The notes: generated by a model from the sequence alone, not told the origin. 64,000 nt of DNA from Alkaliphilus flagellatus (GCF_018919215.1 NZ_JAHLQK010000001.1:838430-902429), one strand, 5' to 3'; positions 1-9,457 are shown, counted from the stretch's first letter. A program made the numbers and translations.

Positions 1-1340
1 GATTAGGTGGAATACTTGCAGATGATATGGGACTTGGAAAAACCTTTCAAGTATTGGCTTATTTAGTCTCTGAAAAAAAGGAAAGCAAAGAAGGTACAGC
101 TTTAGTTGTAGCCCCTACATCCTTAGTATATAACTGGTTAGCAGAGATAGAAAAGTTTACACCCTCCTTAAAGGCTGCAGTAGTTGTAGGAAATAAGGAA
201 GAAAGAAAACAAATAATTGAAAAGACAAATGAATATGATATTATAATTACCTCCTACCCTTTAATTAGAAGAGATGTTGATTTATATGAAAATTTATCTT
301 TTAAGTGGTGTATTTTAGATGAAGCTCAACATATTAAAAACCCAAGTTCTCAAAATGCAAGATGCGTAAAGTCTATTAAGGCTAGTCATAGATTTGCTTT
401 AACTGGGACACCTATAGAGAACTCTTTAACAGAGCTATGGTCTATTGTTGATTTCATAATGCCGGGGTATCTATTATCCTACAACAAATTTCAAAATAAA
501 TATGAGAAAATGATCGTTAAAGAAGAAAATGAAGATGTGTTAAAGAGCCTTAGAAGGCAGATATCTCCTTTTGTGCTAAGACGTTTAAAAAAGCATGTAT
601 TAAATGAGTTGCCTGAAAAAATAGAAAATATAGTATTTGCAGAGCTTAGTCCAGAACAAAAAAAATTATATGTAGCATATCTAAAGAAGATACAAGGTGA
701 AATTGAAGAAGAAATAAAAGAAAACGGATTTGAAAGAAGTCAAATTAAAATTTTGGCCGCCTTAACAAGACTAAGACAAATTTGCTGCCATCCAGCATTG
801 TTTTTGGAAAATTATAAGGGCACAAGCGGCAAATTTGAACTTTTACAGGAAATTATAGAAAATTCTATAGAGGGAAATCATCGTATTTTGTTATTTTCTC
901 AATTTACCAGTATGCTTGCTATGATAAAAGATATGTTAGAAAAGCTTAAAGTTTCATATTATTATTTAGATGGATCAACTCCCATAGAGGAAAGAGGTAA
1001 TATGGTAAATGACTTTAATAATGGTAGCACAGATATTTTCTTGATATCTTTAAAAGCGGGTGGGACTGGTCTAAATTTAACTGGAGCAGATATGGTCATT
1101 CATTTTGACCCATGGTGGAATCCAGCTGTAGAGGAACAGGCAACAGATAGGGCCTATAGAATAGGGCAGAAAAATGTTGTTCATGTTATGAAGCTGATTA
1201 CAAAAGGAACTATAGAAGAAAAGATATCCAAACTTCAAGATAAGAAAAGAGAGTTAATTGATGGGGTTATACAACCTGGTGAAACGTTAATATCTAAGAT
1301 TAGCAAAGATGAACTTATGGAACTTTTTAGAGATGAATGA
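1..1340 (+). CDS. SNF2-family helicase, C-terminal part (5' end outside window)
   Basis: The reading frame is already open at base 3 and begins inside the Walker A region (GGILADDMGLGKT), so the N-terminal part, usually a SWIM or zinc-finger region in bacterial SNF2 proteins, lies upstream. About 445 residues are visible. They hold the DEAQ-type Walker B motif (LDEAQH), the motif III region ALTGTP, and the second RecA lobe with LKAGGTGLNL and the motif VI stretch ATDRAYRIGQ. The family comprises ATP-driven double-stranded DNA translocases. Bacterial members are linked to transcription or recombination, but the substrate of this one cannot be read from the sequence. A gap of about 120 bp separates it from iorA. 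Confidence 0.95.
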   Translation, partial: LGGILADDMGLGKTFQVLAYLVSEKKESKEGTALVVAPTSLVYNWLAEIEKFTPSLKAAVVVGNKEERKQIIEKTNEYDIIITSYPLIRRDVDLYENLSFKWCILDEAQHIKNPSSQNARCVKSIKASHRFALTGTPIENSLTELWSIVDFIMPGYLLSYNKFQNKYEKMIVKEENEDVLKSLRRQISPFVLRRLKKHVLNELPEKIENIVFAELSPEQKKLYVAYLKKIQGEIEEEIKENGFERSQIKILAALTRLRQICCHPALFLENYKGTSGKFELLQEIIENSIEGNHRILLFSQFTSMLAMIKDMLEKLKVSYYYLDGSTPIEERGNMVNDFNNGSTDIFLISLKAGGTGLNLTGADMVIHFDPWWNPAVEEQATDRAYRIGQKNVVHVMKLITKGTIEEKISKLQDKKRELIDGVIQPGETLISKISKDELMELFRDE

Positions 1341-1459
1341 TACTATATAGTGTTTAATTTAATTATATAGAGGGTACATAATTGAAGTATCAATAGATAG
1401 TTATATGTACATAGATTTTATTGTACAGCTAAAGTATTCGATTATAAAGGAGTGGTTTA

Positions 1460-3280
1460 ATGTCTTCTACTGAGAAGAGAGTATTAACAGGAAACGAAGC
1501 AATTGCAACAGGATTTTACGAAGCAGGGGGTATGGTAGCAGCAAGTTACCCGGGATCTCCTACAGTAGAAATACTAGAAAAGCTTAAGGAATACGATGAG
1601 GTGTACTCAGAGTTTTCTACAAATGAAAAAGTTGCTGTAGAAGTAGCTATTGGAGCTTCTTTTTACGGTGTAAGATCTATGGCAACTATGAAACACGTAG
1701 GTGTAAATATAGCTGCAGATCCACTTATGACCTTTACATTAACACCAACTAATGGAGGTTTTCTATTAGTAACTGGAGATGATCCAGGACTTGCCAGTTC
1801 TCAAAACGAACAAGATAATAGGGTTTTAGGTAAATTTGCACATATGGGTATATTAGATCCTTCCGATAGTCAAGAGGCAAAGGATTTTACTAAAATAGGA
1901 CTTGAGTTAAGCGAAAAATTTGAAATGCCTATGATGCTTAGAATTACTAGTAGACTCTGTCATGGTAGAGGTATAGTAACATTAAATGAAAGAACAGAAA
2001 TTGAGCCAAGAGAATTTAATAGAAACAAAGAAAAATTTTGCATGATACCTCCAGGCTCTAGGGAAGCACAGTTTTTTGTAAAGGATAGATTAGAGAAATT
2101 AGAAAAGTATGCATATGATATGGAGATAAATAAGCTAGAAATAAAAGAAGGCACAGATACATTAATTATTACATCTGGGTTGGTTTATTATAATCTTAAA
2201 GAGGTAGACCCTAATGCTAGCATCTGGAAACTTGGTATGGTTTACCCTATATCAGAAAAGAAGGCGAAAGAAATAACAAGCAAATTTAAAAAAGTAATAG
2301 TTATTGAAGAGATGACGCCTTTTATAGAAAACGAGCTTAAATTAATGGGTATTGAGTGTGAGGGTAAGAAATATTTTGAGTTTACTGGAGAACTTGATAT
2401 TCAAGATATTGAGAATGGATTATATGAAGCTGGAATATTATCAAATAAAAAAGAATATGTTAAAAGGTTTGTTGAGACCGTATCAAGACCACCATTATTT
2501 TGTACTGGATGTCCTCATAGACCAACATTTGATATTTTGAAGAAATCAAAGGCTAAAATAGTTGTAGGAGATATTGGATGTTATTCTTTAGCTGCATTGT
2601 TTCCGTTCGAACAGTCTAACTCCATAATAAGCATGGGTGCAAGTATTGGAATGAGTAAAGGTATGAGGAAAGCAATGTCTATGACTAAGAAAGAGGAGCC
2701 TTTAGTTGCAGTAATTGGTGATGGAACATTCTTTCACTCAGGATTACCTTCTTTTATTAATTTACTTCATCAAAAGGAAGATAATGAAAATATTACTATA
2801 ATAGTTTTAGATAATAGAACAACTGCTATGACAGGTGGACAACACAATGGTAGTTCTGGACTTTATAATGGAAGAGATGATATGAAGGTAGGCATAAAAA
2901 CCCTACTAGATTCCATGGGATTTGATAGAGTAAAGGAAATTAATCAATATGAATATAAGACCACAAAGAAGTTAATTGATGAAGAAATTGCCTACGAAGG
3001 TTTATCGATTATTGTTGTAAATGGACCTTGTGCTCTAAGATATAAATTGGAAAATCCATATTTTTATGTAGATCCTGAAATATGCATTAGTTGTAGATCT
3101 TGTATTAAGACCAATTGCCCACCACTAAAGATGATAAAGTACGAGGGAATTGAAAAGCTAAAATCGTCTATAGATAAAGATATGTGTGTTGGATGTAGTG
3201 TCTGTGCTCAAGTCTGTCCTGTAAATGCTATTAAGTCTTCGGCAACTTTAAATAAGGATGGTGAAAACATTGGTGACTAA
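1460..3280 (+). CDS. iorA: Indolepyruvate:ferredoxin oxidoreductase, alpha subunit
   Basis: 606 residues, the usual size for IorA. The enzyme oxidatively decarboxylates aryl-pyruvates from aromatic amino acids to aryl-acetyl-CoA and reduces ferredoxin. The N-terminal half is the pyrimidine-binding thiamin diphosphate domain (ASYPGSPT). The C-terminal half carries the pyrophosphate-binding motif (VIGDGTFFHSG, later LDNRTTAMTGG). The last 70 residues hold two [4Fe-4S] motifs, CISCRSCIKTNCPP and CVGCSVCAQVCP; the first has CX2CX2CX4C spacing rather than the classical CX3C. An AAAGGAG ribosome site lies 7 bases before the ATG. The gene overlaps iorB, so the two subunits are probably translationally coupled in the cytoplasm. 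Confidence 0.97.
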   Translation: MSSTEKRVLTGNEAIATGFYEAGGMVAASYPGSPTVEILEKLKEYDEVYSEFSTNEKVAVEVAIGASFYGVRSMATMKHVGVNIAADPLMTFTLTPTNGGFLLVTGDDPGLASSQNEQDNRVLGKFAHMGILDPSDSQEAKDFTKIGLELSEKFEMPMMLRITSRLCHGRGIVTLNERTEIEPREFNRNKEKFCMIPPGSREAQFFVKDRLEKLEKYAYDMEINKLEIKEGTDTLIITSGLVYYNLKEVDPNASIWKLGMVYPISEKKAKEITSKFKKVIVIEEMTPFIENELKLMGIECEGKKYFEFTGELDIQDIENGLYEAGILSNKKEYVKRFVETVSRPPLFCTGCPHRPTFDILKKSKAKIVVGDIGCYSLAALFPFEQSNSIISMGASIGMSKGMRKAMSMTKKEEPLVAVIGDGTFFHSGLPSFINLLHQKEDNENITIIVLDNRTTAMTGGQHNGSSGLYNGRDDMKVGIKTLLDSMGFDRVKEINQYEYKTTKKLIDEEIAYEGLSIIVVNGPCALRYKLENPYFYVDPEICISCRSCIKTNCPPLKMIKYEGIEKLKSSIDKDMCVGCSVCAQVCPVNAIKSSATLNKDGENIGD

Positions 3281-3842
3281 TATTATGTTCGCAGGTGTAG
3301 GAGGTCAAGGACTCATCCTCATGACAAGGATTACTTCTCAAGCTGCAATGTTAGACGGTTTTGATATTAAGAGTAATGATGTTGTTGGACTATCTCAAAG
3401 AGGTGGTATGGTTTGGGGCAATGTTAGAATAGGAGATAAGATTTTTTCACCTAATATTCCTCCAGGAGAAGGGGATATTTTAGTAGCAATGGAGCCTTTA
3501 GAGGCTCTTAGATGGAGTTCTAACTTGAAGGATAATGCTGTAGTAATTGAAAATAGTAAAAGATTTTATCCTACAATAGTACAGCAAGAAAAAAGTGAAT
3601 ATCCAGAAGAAGATATAGAAAACTTGAAATCTAAATATAAAGTAATTGAAATAAATGCCTTCGAAGAAGCAAAGAATTTAGGTAAAAAGCAAGTAGCTAA
3701 CGTAATGCTACTTGGCATATTAGCCCAGTATTTAGATATAAAAATAGATACTTGGAAACAAGTAATAAAGGATAATGTACCAAAGAAGGCTATTGATCTA
3801 AATATGGAAGCCTTTAATCTGGGATATAACTATAAAATATAG
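3258..3842 (+). CDS. iorB: Indolepyruvate:ferredoxin oxidoreductase, beta subunit
   Basis: About 190 residues forming the gamma-type domain of 2-oxoacid:ferredoxin oxidoreductases, recognised by FAGVGGQG near the N-terminus and by LSQRGGMVWGNVRIG. It completes the IorAB heterodimer for aromatic amino acid fermentation. The exact start is uncertain: ATG at 3258, GTG at 3261 and TTG at 3270 are all in frame. The start at 3261 gives the family-like beginning MKTLVTNI, but its ribosome site (AAATAAGG) would be close. Any of these starts overlaps the 3' end of iorA. A strong terminator follows 10 bp after the stop. Confidence 0.95.
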   Translation: MVKTLVTNIMFAGVGGQGLILMTRITSQAAMLDGFDIKSNDVVGLSQRGGMVWGNVRIGDKIFSPNIPPGEGDILVAMEPLEALRWSSNLKDNAVVIENSKRFYPTIVQQEKSEYPEEDIENLKSKYKVIEINAFEEAKNLGKKQVANVMLLGILAQYLDIKIDTWKQVIKDNVPKKAIDLNMEAFNLGYNYKI

Positions 3843-3851
3843 GTATTGCAT

Positions 3852-3883
3852 AAAAAAGCGACGGACTATTATGTCGCTTTTTT
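3852..3883 (+). terminator. Rho-independent terminator after iorAB
   Basis: An 11-bp stem made of AAAAAAGCGAC and GTCGCTTTTTT with a 10-nt loop and a run of T. Confidence 0.9.
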
Positions 3884-3991
3884 AAATTAAATTATATTTA
3901 AATACACAAAAAAGAATATTTTGTGTATTATTAATATAGAGATGAAATAAGCTTTTATTAATTACATTTTAACCTTAGAGGGGGAAAAGTT

Positions 3992-4423
3992 ATGCAAAAA
4001 CGTTTGTATCTTTCTAAAACTGATAAAAAAATTGAAGGTGTATGTGGTGGAATAGCTGAGTATTTTGAAATAGATTCCACTATTGTTAGGCTACTTTGGC
4101 TAGTTGCCGTATTCGCTTTTGGTACAGGAATATTGCTTTATATTATTGCAGCAATAATGATACCAAAACGGGAAGAGGTTGAAGGAACCGTAAACTTAAA
4201 TAAGGATTCTGATGGTGTCTATAAACAGGCAAACAAAACATTTAACAAAGATTTTGATGAAGAGAAAAATAAAAAATTCTTAGGCTATGCACTTATTATA
4301 ATTGGAGCTATATTATTTAGTAAAAGATTTTCATTTTTTAGTTGGTTAAGCTTTAAGTTTTTATTTCCACTTTTACTAATTGGAGCTGGAATATTCGTAT
4401 TAGGTAAGAATATTAGAAAATAA
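3992..4423 (+). CDS. PspC-domain membrane protein
   Basis: 143 residues. The first 60 form a PspC domain (KIEGVCGGIAEYF, then a hydrophobic helix ending in IIAAIMIPK). PspC proteins act in envelope-stress sensing at the cytoplasmic membrane. The C-terminal 50 residues add two further hydrophobic segments (YALIIIGAILF and FLFPLLLIGAGIFVLG) of the LiaI/LiaF-like kind. It starts at an ATG 7 bases after AGAGGGGGA. The next gene, 44 bp downstream, is a LiaF-like protein, so the two are probably one operon for sensing membrane or cell-wall damage. The sensed signal is unknown. Confidence 0.9.
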   Translation: MQKRLYLSKTDKKIEGVCGGIAEYFEIDSTIVRLLWLVAVFAFGTGILLYIIAAIMIPKREEVEGTVNLNKDSDGVYKQANKTFNKDFDEEKNKKFLGYALIIIGAILFSKRFSFFSWLSFKFLFPLLLIGAGIFVLGKNIRK

Positions 4424-4467
4424 ATGAACCCTTGAAGCAACATACCATTATTGAAAGAGGTGAAAGT

Positions 4468-5352
4468 ATGAATAGTAGAAACTTAATTAATGGTCTTATT
4501 TTAATTGCAATAGGCATTCTATTTCTTTTGGTAAATCTAGGTTATATTAGTTTTGCTGTATTATTTAGCATTTTTGATCTATGGCCATTAATACTTATTG
4601 TAGTAGGAATCAATATTTTATTTAAGAAAAAGCCCATTATTTCATTCATAACATGGACACTATTCTTTATAATTCTAATTTTCTATGGCGCTTTTTATGA
4701 AGGAAGAAATATTGTGGGAATTAGCACTGGACATAATGCCAATTTCATAAAGCCTTCAGAAACTTTATATGGAGAGCTTAGTTTGGATATAGGAGCTGCT
4801 AAAGTTAATATAGGATCAGATGAAAAAAATCTTTTAAGTTTTAGTTCACAAGGTGCTGAGTTAGATTATAGAGATATGTACAGAAATAATAAAGAAATTG
4901 CGGTTTTTAGTTTTGAAAATAAACACCATAATGTAGTTAATTTTAATAACAAAGGTAGCCGCTATGATTTTAATTTGAGCAAGGATGTAATATGGGATTT
5001 AGATATTGACTTAGGTGCTATTTCCGGAAAACTTAATCTTGAGGATATACCAGTCAGATCGGTTAATGTAGATGCAGGAGCGGGAAATTTAGATATTATT
5101 TTAGGAAGTAAACACAATAAGTCAAATATTGAAATTGATTCGGGTGCATCCAAGTTGACTATAGTGATTCCAAAGGATGCAGGAATAAAATTGAAGCTAG
5201 ATAGCCCACTAAGCAAGACTAATGTAAATGACTTAAACTTAACTAAGTCAGGAGATTATTATATATCATCTAACTATGATGAAGCTAGTACAAAGCTAGA
5301 ATTTGATATTAATATTGGTGTTGGTAAAATAGATTTTAAAATTAAAGAGTAA
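4468..5352 (+). CDS. LiaF-like membrane protein with toastrack-type C-terminus
   Basis: 294 residues. The N-terminus carries a LiaI/LiaF-type membrane region of about four short hydrophobic helices (LINGLILIAIGILFLLVNLG, then LWPLILIVVGINILF). From about residue 90 the protein is a repetitive beta-rich domain with recurring DIGAAKVNIG, DLGAISGKLNL, DAGAGNLDI and DSGASKLTI strands, typical of LiaF/YvlB toastrack domains. These modules partner PspC or LiaS/LiaR stress systems. The ATG at 4468 is chosen because GAGGTG lies 5 bases upstream; an in-frame TTG at 4432 has no ribosome site. No two-component genes are adjacent. Confidence 0.85.
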   Translation: MNSRNLINGLILIAIGILFLLVNLGYISFAVLFSIFDLWPLILIVVGINILFKKKPIISFITWTLFFIILIFYGAFYEGRNIVGISTGHNANFIKPSETLYGELSLDIGAAKVNIGSDEKNLLSFSSQGAELDYRDMYRNNKEIAVFSFENKHHNVVNFNNKGSRYDFNLSKDVIWDLDIDLGAISGKLNLEDIPVRSVNVDAGAGNLDIILGSKHNKSNIEIDSGASKLTIVIPKDAGIKLKLDSPLSKTNVNDLNLTKSGDYYISSNYDEASTKLEFDINIGVGKIDFKIKE

Positions 5353-5360
5353 TATTTAAA

Positions 5361-5386
5361 AGACTGGTTAACAAACCAGTCTTTTT
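5361..5386 (+). terminator. Terminator after the PspC/LiaF-like pair
   Basis: A 9-bp perfect stem (AGACTGGTT / AACCAGTCT), a 4-nt loop and five T. Confidence 0.9.
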
Positions 5387-5517
5387 GCATATGTTATAAA
5401 GAGTATATAAATTTAACAAAAAAGTTAATTTTAGGAGGATTTTATTGATTTAATGTGGAAGAGTACAGTATAGAGAGCATGAAGTAACAATATAGTTTTA
5501 AACAAGGAGTGATAAAA

Positions 5518-6048
5518 TTGTTAAGACTATTTCAGATATGTTTTTATACAGGAGTATTATTTACTATTGTTTCTTTTTTAATGGGGCAACTATTTGATTT
5601 TTTAAATTTCGATGGTGATTTAGATATGGATGGTGATATTTGGGGATTATCGATATCGCCTTTAAAGCCGATTATTATGATGTCCTTTATTACGACTTTA
5701 GGTGGTATAGGAATTATTACTATAGATAAAGGATTTAATGCTTTAACATCTTTTATTATTGCTTTATCAGTTGCTTTAATGGTTTCAGTTGTTTTACATA
5801 AATTTGTAGTAACTCCACTATATAAGGCACAAAACACAAGCGCTGTTTCTCAGGAAGAATTAATAGGGCATGTAGCAAAAACTAGGATAAATATTATTGG
5901 AGATAGCTTTGGAAGTATCACATATGTAGCTAATGGCAATACTTATTCTTCTCCTGCTAAATCTATAGATGGTATAGATATTTACCAAGGTGAAGAAGTT
6001 AAAATTGTTAATATTGAAAGAAATATTTTTTACGTTGTTAGACTGTAG
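5518..6048 (+). CDS. NfeD-family membrane protein (YuaF-like)
   Basis: 176 residues. Three hydrophobic segments (about residues 4-27, 47-68 and 72-92) are followed by a C-terminal beta-barrel region with GHVAKTRI and YQGEEVKIVNIE, the OB-fold of NfeD proteins. These are encoded next to flotillins or stomatins and work with them in ordered membrane domains; in Bacillus subtilis yuaF precedes floT. That arrangement is present here, with the flotillin gene 107 bp downstream. TTG at 5518 is the likely start, since AAGGAG lies 8 bases before it. A GTG at 5509 is part of that ribosome site. Confidence 0.82.
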   Translation: MLRLFQICFYTGVLFTIVSFLMGQLFDFLNFDGDLDMDGDIWGLSISPLKPIIMMSFITTLGGIGIITIDKGFNALTSFIIALSVALMVSVVLHKFVVTPLYKAQNTSAVSQEELIGHVAKTRINIIGDSFGSITYVANGNTYSSPAKSIDGIDIYQGEEVKIVNIERNIFYVVRL

Positions 6049-6155
6049 TCATTAATCTACATGGTGTTAATGCTGTATTTAGAATTAAATTATTAAAGGA
6101 AGGAGGAAAGATATTATCAATTTATAAAACAATAAACATTAAAGGAGGATATTTT

Positions 6156-7598
6156 ATGGAGATGTTTTTTGTTCCGATTGCTATTGTAGGGGTCATTCTT
6201 CTGCTTATATTGAGCATATTGCTAATGTGGAGAAAAGTTCCACAGGATAAGGCTGTAGTTATTACTGGTCTTAAAAAACGTGTAATTTCAGGAGGCGGGG
6301 GCTTTATAGTTCCCTTATTAGAAAGAACTGATATTATTTCCCTGGAAAACATGAAGATAGAAGTAAGAACCGATGGTGCTTTAACAGAACAAGGGGTAGA
6401 TATAAAAGCCGACGGAGTTGCTGTATTAAAGGTTAAATCCGATATGGAGTCAATTCTTTCTGCTGTAGAGCAGTTTAATACAGGGGCAGAGAAAACAACT
6501 ATTGATTTTATTAAAGATACAGCAAAGGATGTACTTGAAGGGAAGCTACGTGAAATTATTTCTAAAATGTCTGTAGAAGAGATATATAGAGATAGAGAAA
6601 AATTTGCTTCCCAGGTTCAAGAGGTTGCAGCTCTTGATTTAGCAGATATGGGACTAGAGATTAAGGCTTTTACAATTAGAGACATTAAAGATGATAATGG
6701 ATACCTAGAAGCATTAGGTAAGAGTAGAATTGCGGAAGTAAAAAGAGATGCTGAAATTGCTGAAGCAGAAGCTAGTAAAGAAACTAAGGTTAAGACAGCG
6801 GAAGCTAATAGGCAAGGAGAACAAGCGAGGTTAGTTGCAGAGACCCAAATTGCTGAAGCTTCTAAAGAAAAAGAATTAAAGGTTCAATCCTATAGAAAAG
6901 ATCAAGAAACGGAAAAAGCTAAGGCAGACCTTGCTTACGAAATCGAAGCAAGTAAAGTGCAACAGGAAGTTGAAAAGGAAAAAATGCAGGTTCAAATTGT
7001 TAGAAAGCAAAAAGAAATTGAACTGGCAGAACAAGAGGCTCTAAGACGCGAAAGAGAGCTTGAAGCCACGATTAAAAAGCAATCTGATGCGGAAAAATAT
7101 AGTGCCCAAAAGAGAGCTGAAGCAGAAAGATATAGAGAAATACAAGATGCAGAGGCATCAGCAGAAGCTATCCGTTTAAGAGGTAAGGCTACAGCAGAAG
7201 CTAGAAGAGAAGAAGGTATGGCAGAGGTTGAAATTATTAGAGAAAAAGGTAAGGCAGAAGCCGAAGCCATGATGAAAAAAGCAGAGGCATTTAAGCAATA
7301 TAACGATGCAGCTATTACTCAAATGATTATAGAAAAGCTACCTGAAATTGCTAAAGCAGTTGCAGAGCCATTATCTAAAACTGAGAAGATTGTTATTGTT
7401 GATTCAGGTAACGGTGGTGGTAAAGGTGCTGCAAAGGTATCTGGCTATGTTACAGATATTATGGCATCGCTACCAGAAACAGTTAATGCATTAACAGGAG
7501 TAGATTTATCCCAAGTTTTAAAGGGGAAGGACCTAGGGACATTTAATTTATCATCTAAAGACCAAACCATAGATCAAAATAATGACATAGCAGAATAA
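6156..7598 (+). CDS. floT: Flotillin family protein
   Basis: 480 residues. A hydrophobic N-terminal anchor (about residues 4-24) leads into the SPFH/PHB domain (PQDKAVVITGLKKRVISGGG, later VEEIYRDREKF). From about 185 to 380 follows a long charged, Ala/Glu-rich coiled coil with repeated EAEA and KAEAE heptads, then a short C-terminal region. Flotillins oligomerise and scaffold functional membrane microdomains. AAAGGAGG lies just before the ATG. The preceding NfeD gene supports the YuaF-FloT pairing known from Bacillus. A hairpin terminator follows. Confidence 0.95.
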   Translation: MEMFFVPIAIVGVILLLILSILLMWRKVPQDKAVVITGLKKRVISGGGGFIVPLLERTDIISLENMKIEVRTDGALTEQGVDIKADGVAVLKVKSDMESILSAVEQFNTGAEKTTIDFIKDTAKDVLEGKLREIISKMSVEEIYRDREKFASQVQEVAALDLADMGLEIKAFTIRDIKDDNGYLEALGKSRIAEVKRDAEIAEAEASKETKVKTAEANRQGEQARLVAETQIAEASKEKELKVQSYRKDQETEKAKADLAYEIEASKVQQEVEKEKMQVQIVRKQKEIELAEQEALRRERELEATIKKQSDAEKYSAQKRAEAERYREIQDAEASAEAIRLRGKATAEARREEGMAEVEIIREKGKAEAEAMMKKAEAFKQYNDAAITQMIIEKLPEIAKAVAEPLSKTEKIVIVDSGNGGGKGAAKVSGYVTDIMASLPETVNALTGVDLSQVLKGKDLGTFNLSSKDQTIDQNNDIAE

Positions 7599-7626
7599 AG
7601 TTAATAAAAATTATAGTAATTTAAGT

Positions 7627-7660
7627 AAAAGGAGCGATTGTATAATCACTCCTTTTATTT
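7627..7660 (+). terminator. Terminator after the flotillin gene
   Basis: A 13-bp stem with one mismatch (AAAAGGAGCGATT / AATCACTCCTTTT) ending in T-rich sequence. Confidence 0.8.
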
Positions 7661-7694
7661 ACTATTATATATTAAATAAAGAGTATAATTACTC

Positions 7695-7723
7695 TTTACA
7701 TAATTAATGTTTTGTTGTATAAT
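7695..7723 (+). promoter_or_regulatory. Sigma-A promoter of tRNA-Thr
   Basis: TTTACA at 7695-7700, a 17-bp spacer and a perfect TATAAT at 7718-7723, 40 bp before the tRNA. Confidence 0.85.
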
Positions 7724-7763
7724 CGTACAAGTAGGGCACTAGACCTAGAAAAACTAAAACTAT

Positions 7764-7838
<75 letters not shown>

Positions 7839-7855
7839 TAGAAATCTTATAAAAT

Positions 7856-7891
7856 GCCGCTTCTAGAAGGATCTAGGGGTGGTGTTTTTTT
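7856..7891 (+). terminator. Terminator of tRNA-Thr (repeated terminator type)
   Basis: A 10-bp GU-containing stem (GCCGCTTCTA / TAGGGGTGGT), an 8-nt loop and seven T. Nearly the same sequence, loop included, is found at 14613-14649. A second weak hairpin (AAAAGTG/CACTTTT, 7902-7929) follows it. Confidence 0.85.
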
Positions 7892-8089
7892 ATGTAAAGA
7901 TAAAAGTGTGCCAATTGTGTGCCACTTTTTTTAGTTAATAGATATTTATAAAAAATATATTTAACTATGTATGAAATGATATTTTAATATATAACTGATA
8001 TAATAGTGTTATTCTTTATAAATTTAAATAAAAAAGATAACATCATTTAAGAAACCAAGTGATAATAATCTATATGGGAGTTGATAATA

Positions 8090-8311
8090 ATGGCAGAAAT
8101 AAAATACGAGATTAAAGAAAATATAGGTGTTTTATCTGAAAGCAATAAAGGCTGGACAAAGGAGCTAAATCTTATTAGCTGGAACGGACGAGAAGCTAAA
8201 TTCGATATTAGAGAATGGGACCCAGAACATATAAAAATGGGAAAAGGTCTTACACTTAGTAAAGAGGAATTAAAGAAGTTAAGAGATATATTAAATAATA
8301 TGGATTTATAA
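8090..8311 (+). CDS. YdbC/PC4-family single-strand nucleic-acid-binding protein
   Basis: 73 residues, full length for the bacterial YdbC group of the PC4/Sub1 fold. Recognisable features are the WTKELNLISWNGREAKFDIR strand pair, WDPEH, and the C-terminal helix KEELKKLRDIL. YdbC homologues bind single-stranded DNA as dimers; the cellular role is not settled. The ATG at 8090 has GGGAG 9 bases upstream. It lies 24 bp before an MBL-fold gene and may share its transcript. Confidence 0.88.
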   Translation: MAEIKYEIKENIGVLSESNKGWTKELNLISWNGREAKFDIREWDPEHIKMGKGLTLSKEELKKLRDILNNMDL

Positions 8312-8335
8312 TTATGAAGTTGAGGAGCACTGATT

Positions 8336-9100
8336 GTGGATAATTCAAAAAGTATAACTTATGTATCTAATGCAGGTGTTTTAATCAATATTAATAATAA
8401 GAAGATATTAATAGATGGTTTGTGTATTTCTAAAATACGCATCTATAAGAGCACACCTGTAGAAATTAGAGAAAAAATAATAAATGGCATTTCTCCTTTT
8501 GATAATATAGATATTATGCTAATAACTCATCAACATAGTGATCATTTTGATGCTAACTTAATATGTAGTTTTTTAGAAAAAAGTCCTAATACAACTGTCA
8601 TATCGACAAGCAAAGTTGTTTCTGGCATAAGATACTGCATGTCTAATACTAGGTCTATTAATTTAGTTGAGTTGGACCCTTTATTTCACTGTAGTGAGAG
8701 AATTAAGATAAATGGGGTAGAAATTCAAGCAATATCAATGATTCATGAAGGAAAAGATTGTGTAGATGTAAATAATCTAGCTTTTCTTATAGAATATGGT
8801 GTAAAAATACTACATCTAGGCGATGCTGCTCCAGTTAAAGAAAATTTTGAATCACTTAATCTTAAACAACATAAAATAGATGCGTTAATTGTAAATTTCC
8901 CTTATGTAAGTATTCCTAGGGCTAGGGAAATCATTAAGAATTATACTGATACACAAAAAATATTAGTAGTACATCTACCCTATAAAGAATTAGATAAGTT
9001 TAACTGGATAAGAGTTGCAAAGAAAAGTTATGAACGTAATAAGGATAGTTTTATTCAAACTATATTTATGGGAGAGATAGGAATGACTATCAATTTATAA
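8336..9100 (+). CDS. MBL-fold metallohydrolase
   Basis: 254 residues of the metallo-beta-lactamase fold. The metal motif HQHSDHFD is at about residues 64-71, further ligands are likely in HEG and in the HLGDAAP region, and a late VHLPYKE stretch may supply the last His. Similar proteins act on small phosphoesters or lactones, but no substrate can be named. A GTG start at 8336 is supported by GAGGAG 8 bases upstream. Confidence 0.85.
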   Translation: MDNSKSITYVSNAGVLININNKKILIDGLCISKIRIYKSTPVEIREKIINGISPFDNIDIMLITHQHSDHFDANLICSFLEKSPNTTVISTSKVVSGIRYCMSNTRSINLVELDPLFHCSERIKINGVEIQAISMIHEGKDCVDVNNLAFLIEYGVKILHLGDAAPVKENFESLNLKQHKIDALIVNFPYVSIPRAREIIKNYTDTQKILVVHLPYKELDKFNWIRVAKKSYERNKDSFIQTIFMGEIGMTINL

Positions 9101-9193
9101 AAATATATAAATAAATATATTTGCATAATTTTATTTATTATAAAATATTTTTTTGATAGAATATACATCAGATAAATTTTAAGGAGGATATTT

Positions 9194-9427
9194 ATGGATC
9201 AAGGACAAGAACTATTTTTAGGGTATATTTTAGAAAGAGTACAAGAAGATAAAGTTGAGGAAGCAAAGGCATTGTTTTTAGAAAACTTTAAAAAACTAAC
9301 AGAGGGCAATTTTACTCAGGAAGATATTGTGATGCTTATTCCTAAAGCAATGGCCCTATTAAAACCAGATAAGGTAGAAGAAGTACTAGCAGTTATGAAT
9401 GAGTTTGCTGGAGACCTAAAAAAATAA
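9194..9427 (+). CDS. Small helical protein of unknown function
   Basis: 77 residues, acidic and predicted all-helical (LEEAKALFLENFKKL-like amphipathic stretches), with no cysteine and no signal peptide. An AAGGAGG ribosome site and an ATG support translation. No family was recognised. It stands alone, bounded downstream by a convergent terminator. Confidence 0.7.
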   Translation: MDQGQELFLGYILERVQEDKVEEAKALFLENFKKLTEGNFTQEDIVMLIPKAMALLKPDKVEEVLAVMNEFAGDLKK

Positions 9428-9457
9428 TAATATGGATTTATAAATAGCAAAGTATAA

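Noticed and set aside
5436-5485. TAGGAGG followed by a TTG or ATG tiny frame before the NfeD gene
   Set aside because: The frames end after 2 and 6 codons; no sign of a real gene.
7902-7929. GTGTGCC repeats beside tRNA-Thr as an attachment site
   Set aside because: No integrase gene or second copy of the tRNA end was found, so an att site is not supported; it is read as a weak hairpin.
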